DNA of 32,047 nucleotides, from NCBI GenBank assembly GCA_020846005.1, contig JADLEQ010000009.1, positions 1-32,047 on the forward strand, read 5' to 3'. Position 1 is the first letter of the stretch. Every line of letters begins with the position of its first letter. This document shows positions 31,671 through 32,047 of the stretch, in pieces. This DNA comes from Polyangiaceae bacterium (GTDB lineage: Bacteria; Myxococcota_A; Polyangia; Polyangiales; Polyangiaceae). Below the pieces are notes generated by a model. It did not search any database and had not been told where the DNA came from. It was given only the letters and a program-made list of their open reading frames with translations. Position numbers and translations under genes: made by a program.

Positions 31671-32047
31671 ATGCGGTGGCTATTCGGTGCGGCTCTGTTC
31701 GCGCTCGCGGCTGGTTGCGGGGGCGACGCGACCTCGACGTCAGCATCGCTGGACGGCGGGGGCGACGCCGCGGGCGCGAGCGGGACGGACGGCGCAGCGG
31801 GCGGGGCGAGCGGCGCCAGCGGTGCGAGCGGCCACGGGGCAGGCGGGGCGGGCGGCTCCGGCGGCGCTGGGGCGGGCGGCTCCGGCGGCGCTGGGGCGGC
31901 CGGCTCCGGCGGCTCCGCCGCGGGAGGCTCCGGCGGCTCGGCCGCCGGCGGCTCCGGCGGCTCCGCCGCGGGAGGCTCCGGCGGCTCGGCCGCCGGCGGC
32001 TCCGGCGGCTCCGGCGGGGGGGTGGGCGGGGCGGGAGGCGGAACGCC
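31671..32047 (+). CDS. Putative lipoprotein with Gly/Ser/Ala-rich linker, cut by the window end
   Basis: The first 125 codons are visible and the frame is open to the edge. MRWLFGAALFALAAGC is a short lipoprotein signal with Cys16 as the likely lipid anchor; the lipobox (LAAGC) has Ala at -3, a tolerated variant. From about residue 17 the sequence is a low-complexity linker with repeated SGGSAAGG units. In many myxobacterial lipoproteins such linkers precede a folded domain, which here lies outside the window. The function therefore cannot be assigned. It diverges from hppA across 97 bp. Confidence 0.75.
   Translation, partial: MRWLFGAALFALAAGCGGDATSTSASLDGGGDAAGASGTDGAAGGASGASGASGHGAGGAGGSGGAGAGGSGGAGAAGSGGSAAGGSGGSAAGGSGGSAAGGSGGSAAGGSGGSGGGVGGAGGGT
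31847..32009. repeat. In-frame 24- and 48-bp repeats in the lipoprotein linker
   Basis: Two exact 24-bp copies occupy 31847-31894. Two exact 48-bp copies occupy 31914-32009, each made of two similar 24-bp halves encoding SGGSAAGG-type octapeptides. The units are multiples of three, so length change keeps the frame. Confidence 0.85.

Overview
The window is a very GC-rich bacterial chromosome segment of ordinary core genes mixed with lineage-specific secreted and repeat proteins. Two proteins (292-1926 and 14608-15510) end in a Cys-containing, single-helix, Arg-rich tail of the MYXO-CTERM type. The first also carries a MopE-like CNAIDDDCNG motif and Cys-rich repeats, and the right edge opens a Gly/Ser/Ala-rich lipoprotein. 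Together these point to Myxococcota, most likely class Polyangia. This placement is inference from gene style, not a database match.

Layout, left to right. (1) A 14-bp tandem array abuts the 3' end of a tRNA-Val(UAC) gene. (2) A secreted DUF4114-type protein follows on the + strand. (3) The minus-strand protein-quality cluster reads 56-aa ORF, tig, clpP, clpX, lon: ribosome-associated chaperone, ClpXP protease and Lon. (4) Divergent from it is parA-parB (chromosome segregation). The shared 248-bp gap holds a locally AT-rich inverted repeat and a sigma54-like promoter match. (5) A minus-strand pair, glnD (PII uridylyltransferase) and a TPR lipoprotein, overlaps by 4 bp. (6) Divergent from glnD is an overlapping pair of exported proteins: a Tat-type protein of unknown function and a matrixin-like zinc metalloprotease with a MYXO-CTERM tail. 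(7) Single-gene housekeeping units follow: dut, an unlinked thiS, a gamma-class carbonic anhydrase and miaB. (8) A 96-aa zinc-ribbon-like protein precedes a giant 3459-aa helical-repeat (TPR-like) protein filling about a third of the window. (9) A 48-aa membrane protein, a K+-dependent-type membrane pyrophosphatase (hppA) and the start of a divergent lipoprotein close the window.

Four convergent junctions have G+C-rich hairpins without T tracts, and a fifth has a short palindrome. Four genes lacking a well-placed Shine-Dalgarno have a TANNNT hexamer 6-8 nt before a start codon, which suggests leaderless transcription. No CRISPR array, insertion sequence, phage gene or recognisable defence system is visible. 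No stretch over 300 bases lacks a gene. The least explained items are the giant repeat protein, the parA/56-aa divergent control region, the Tat-protein/metalloprotease pair and the leaderless-promoter signature.
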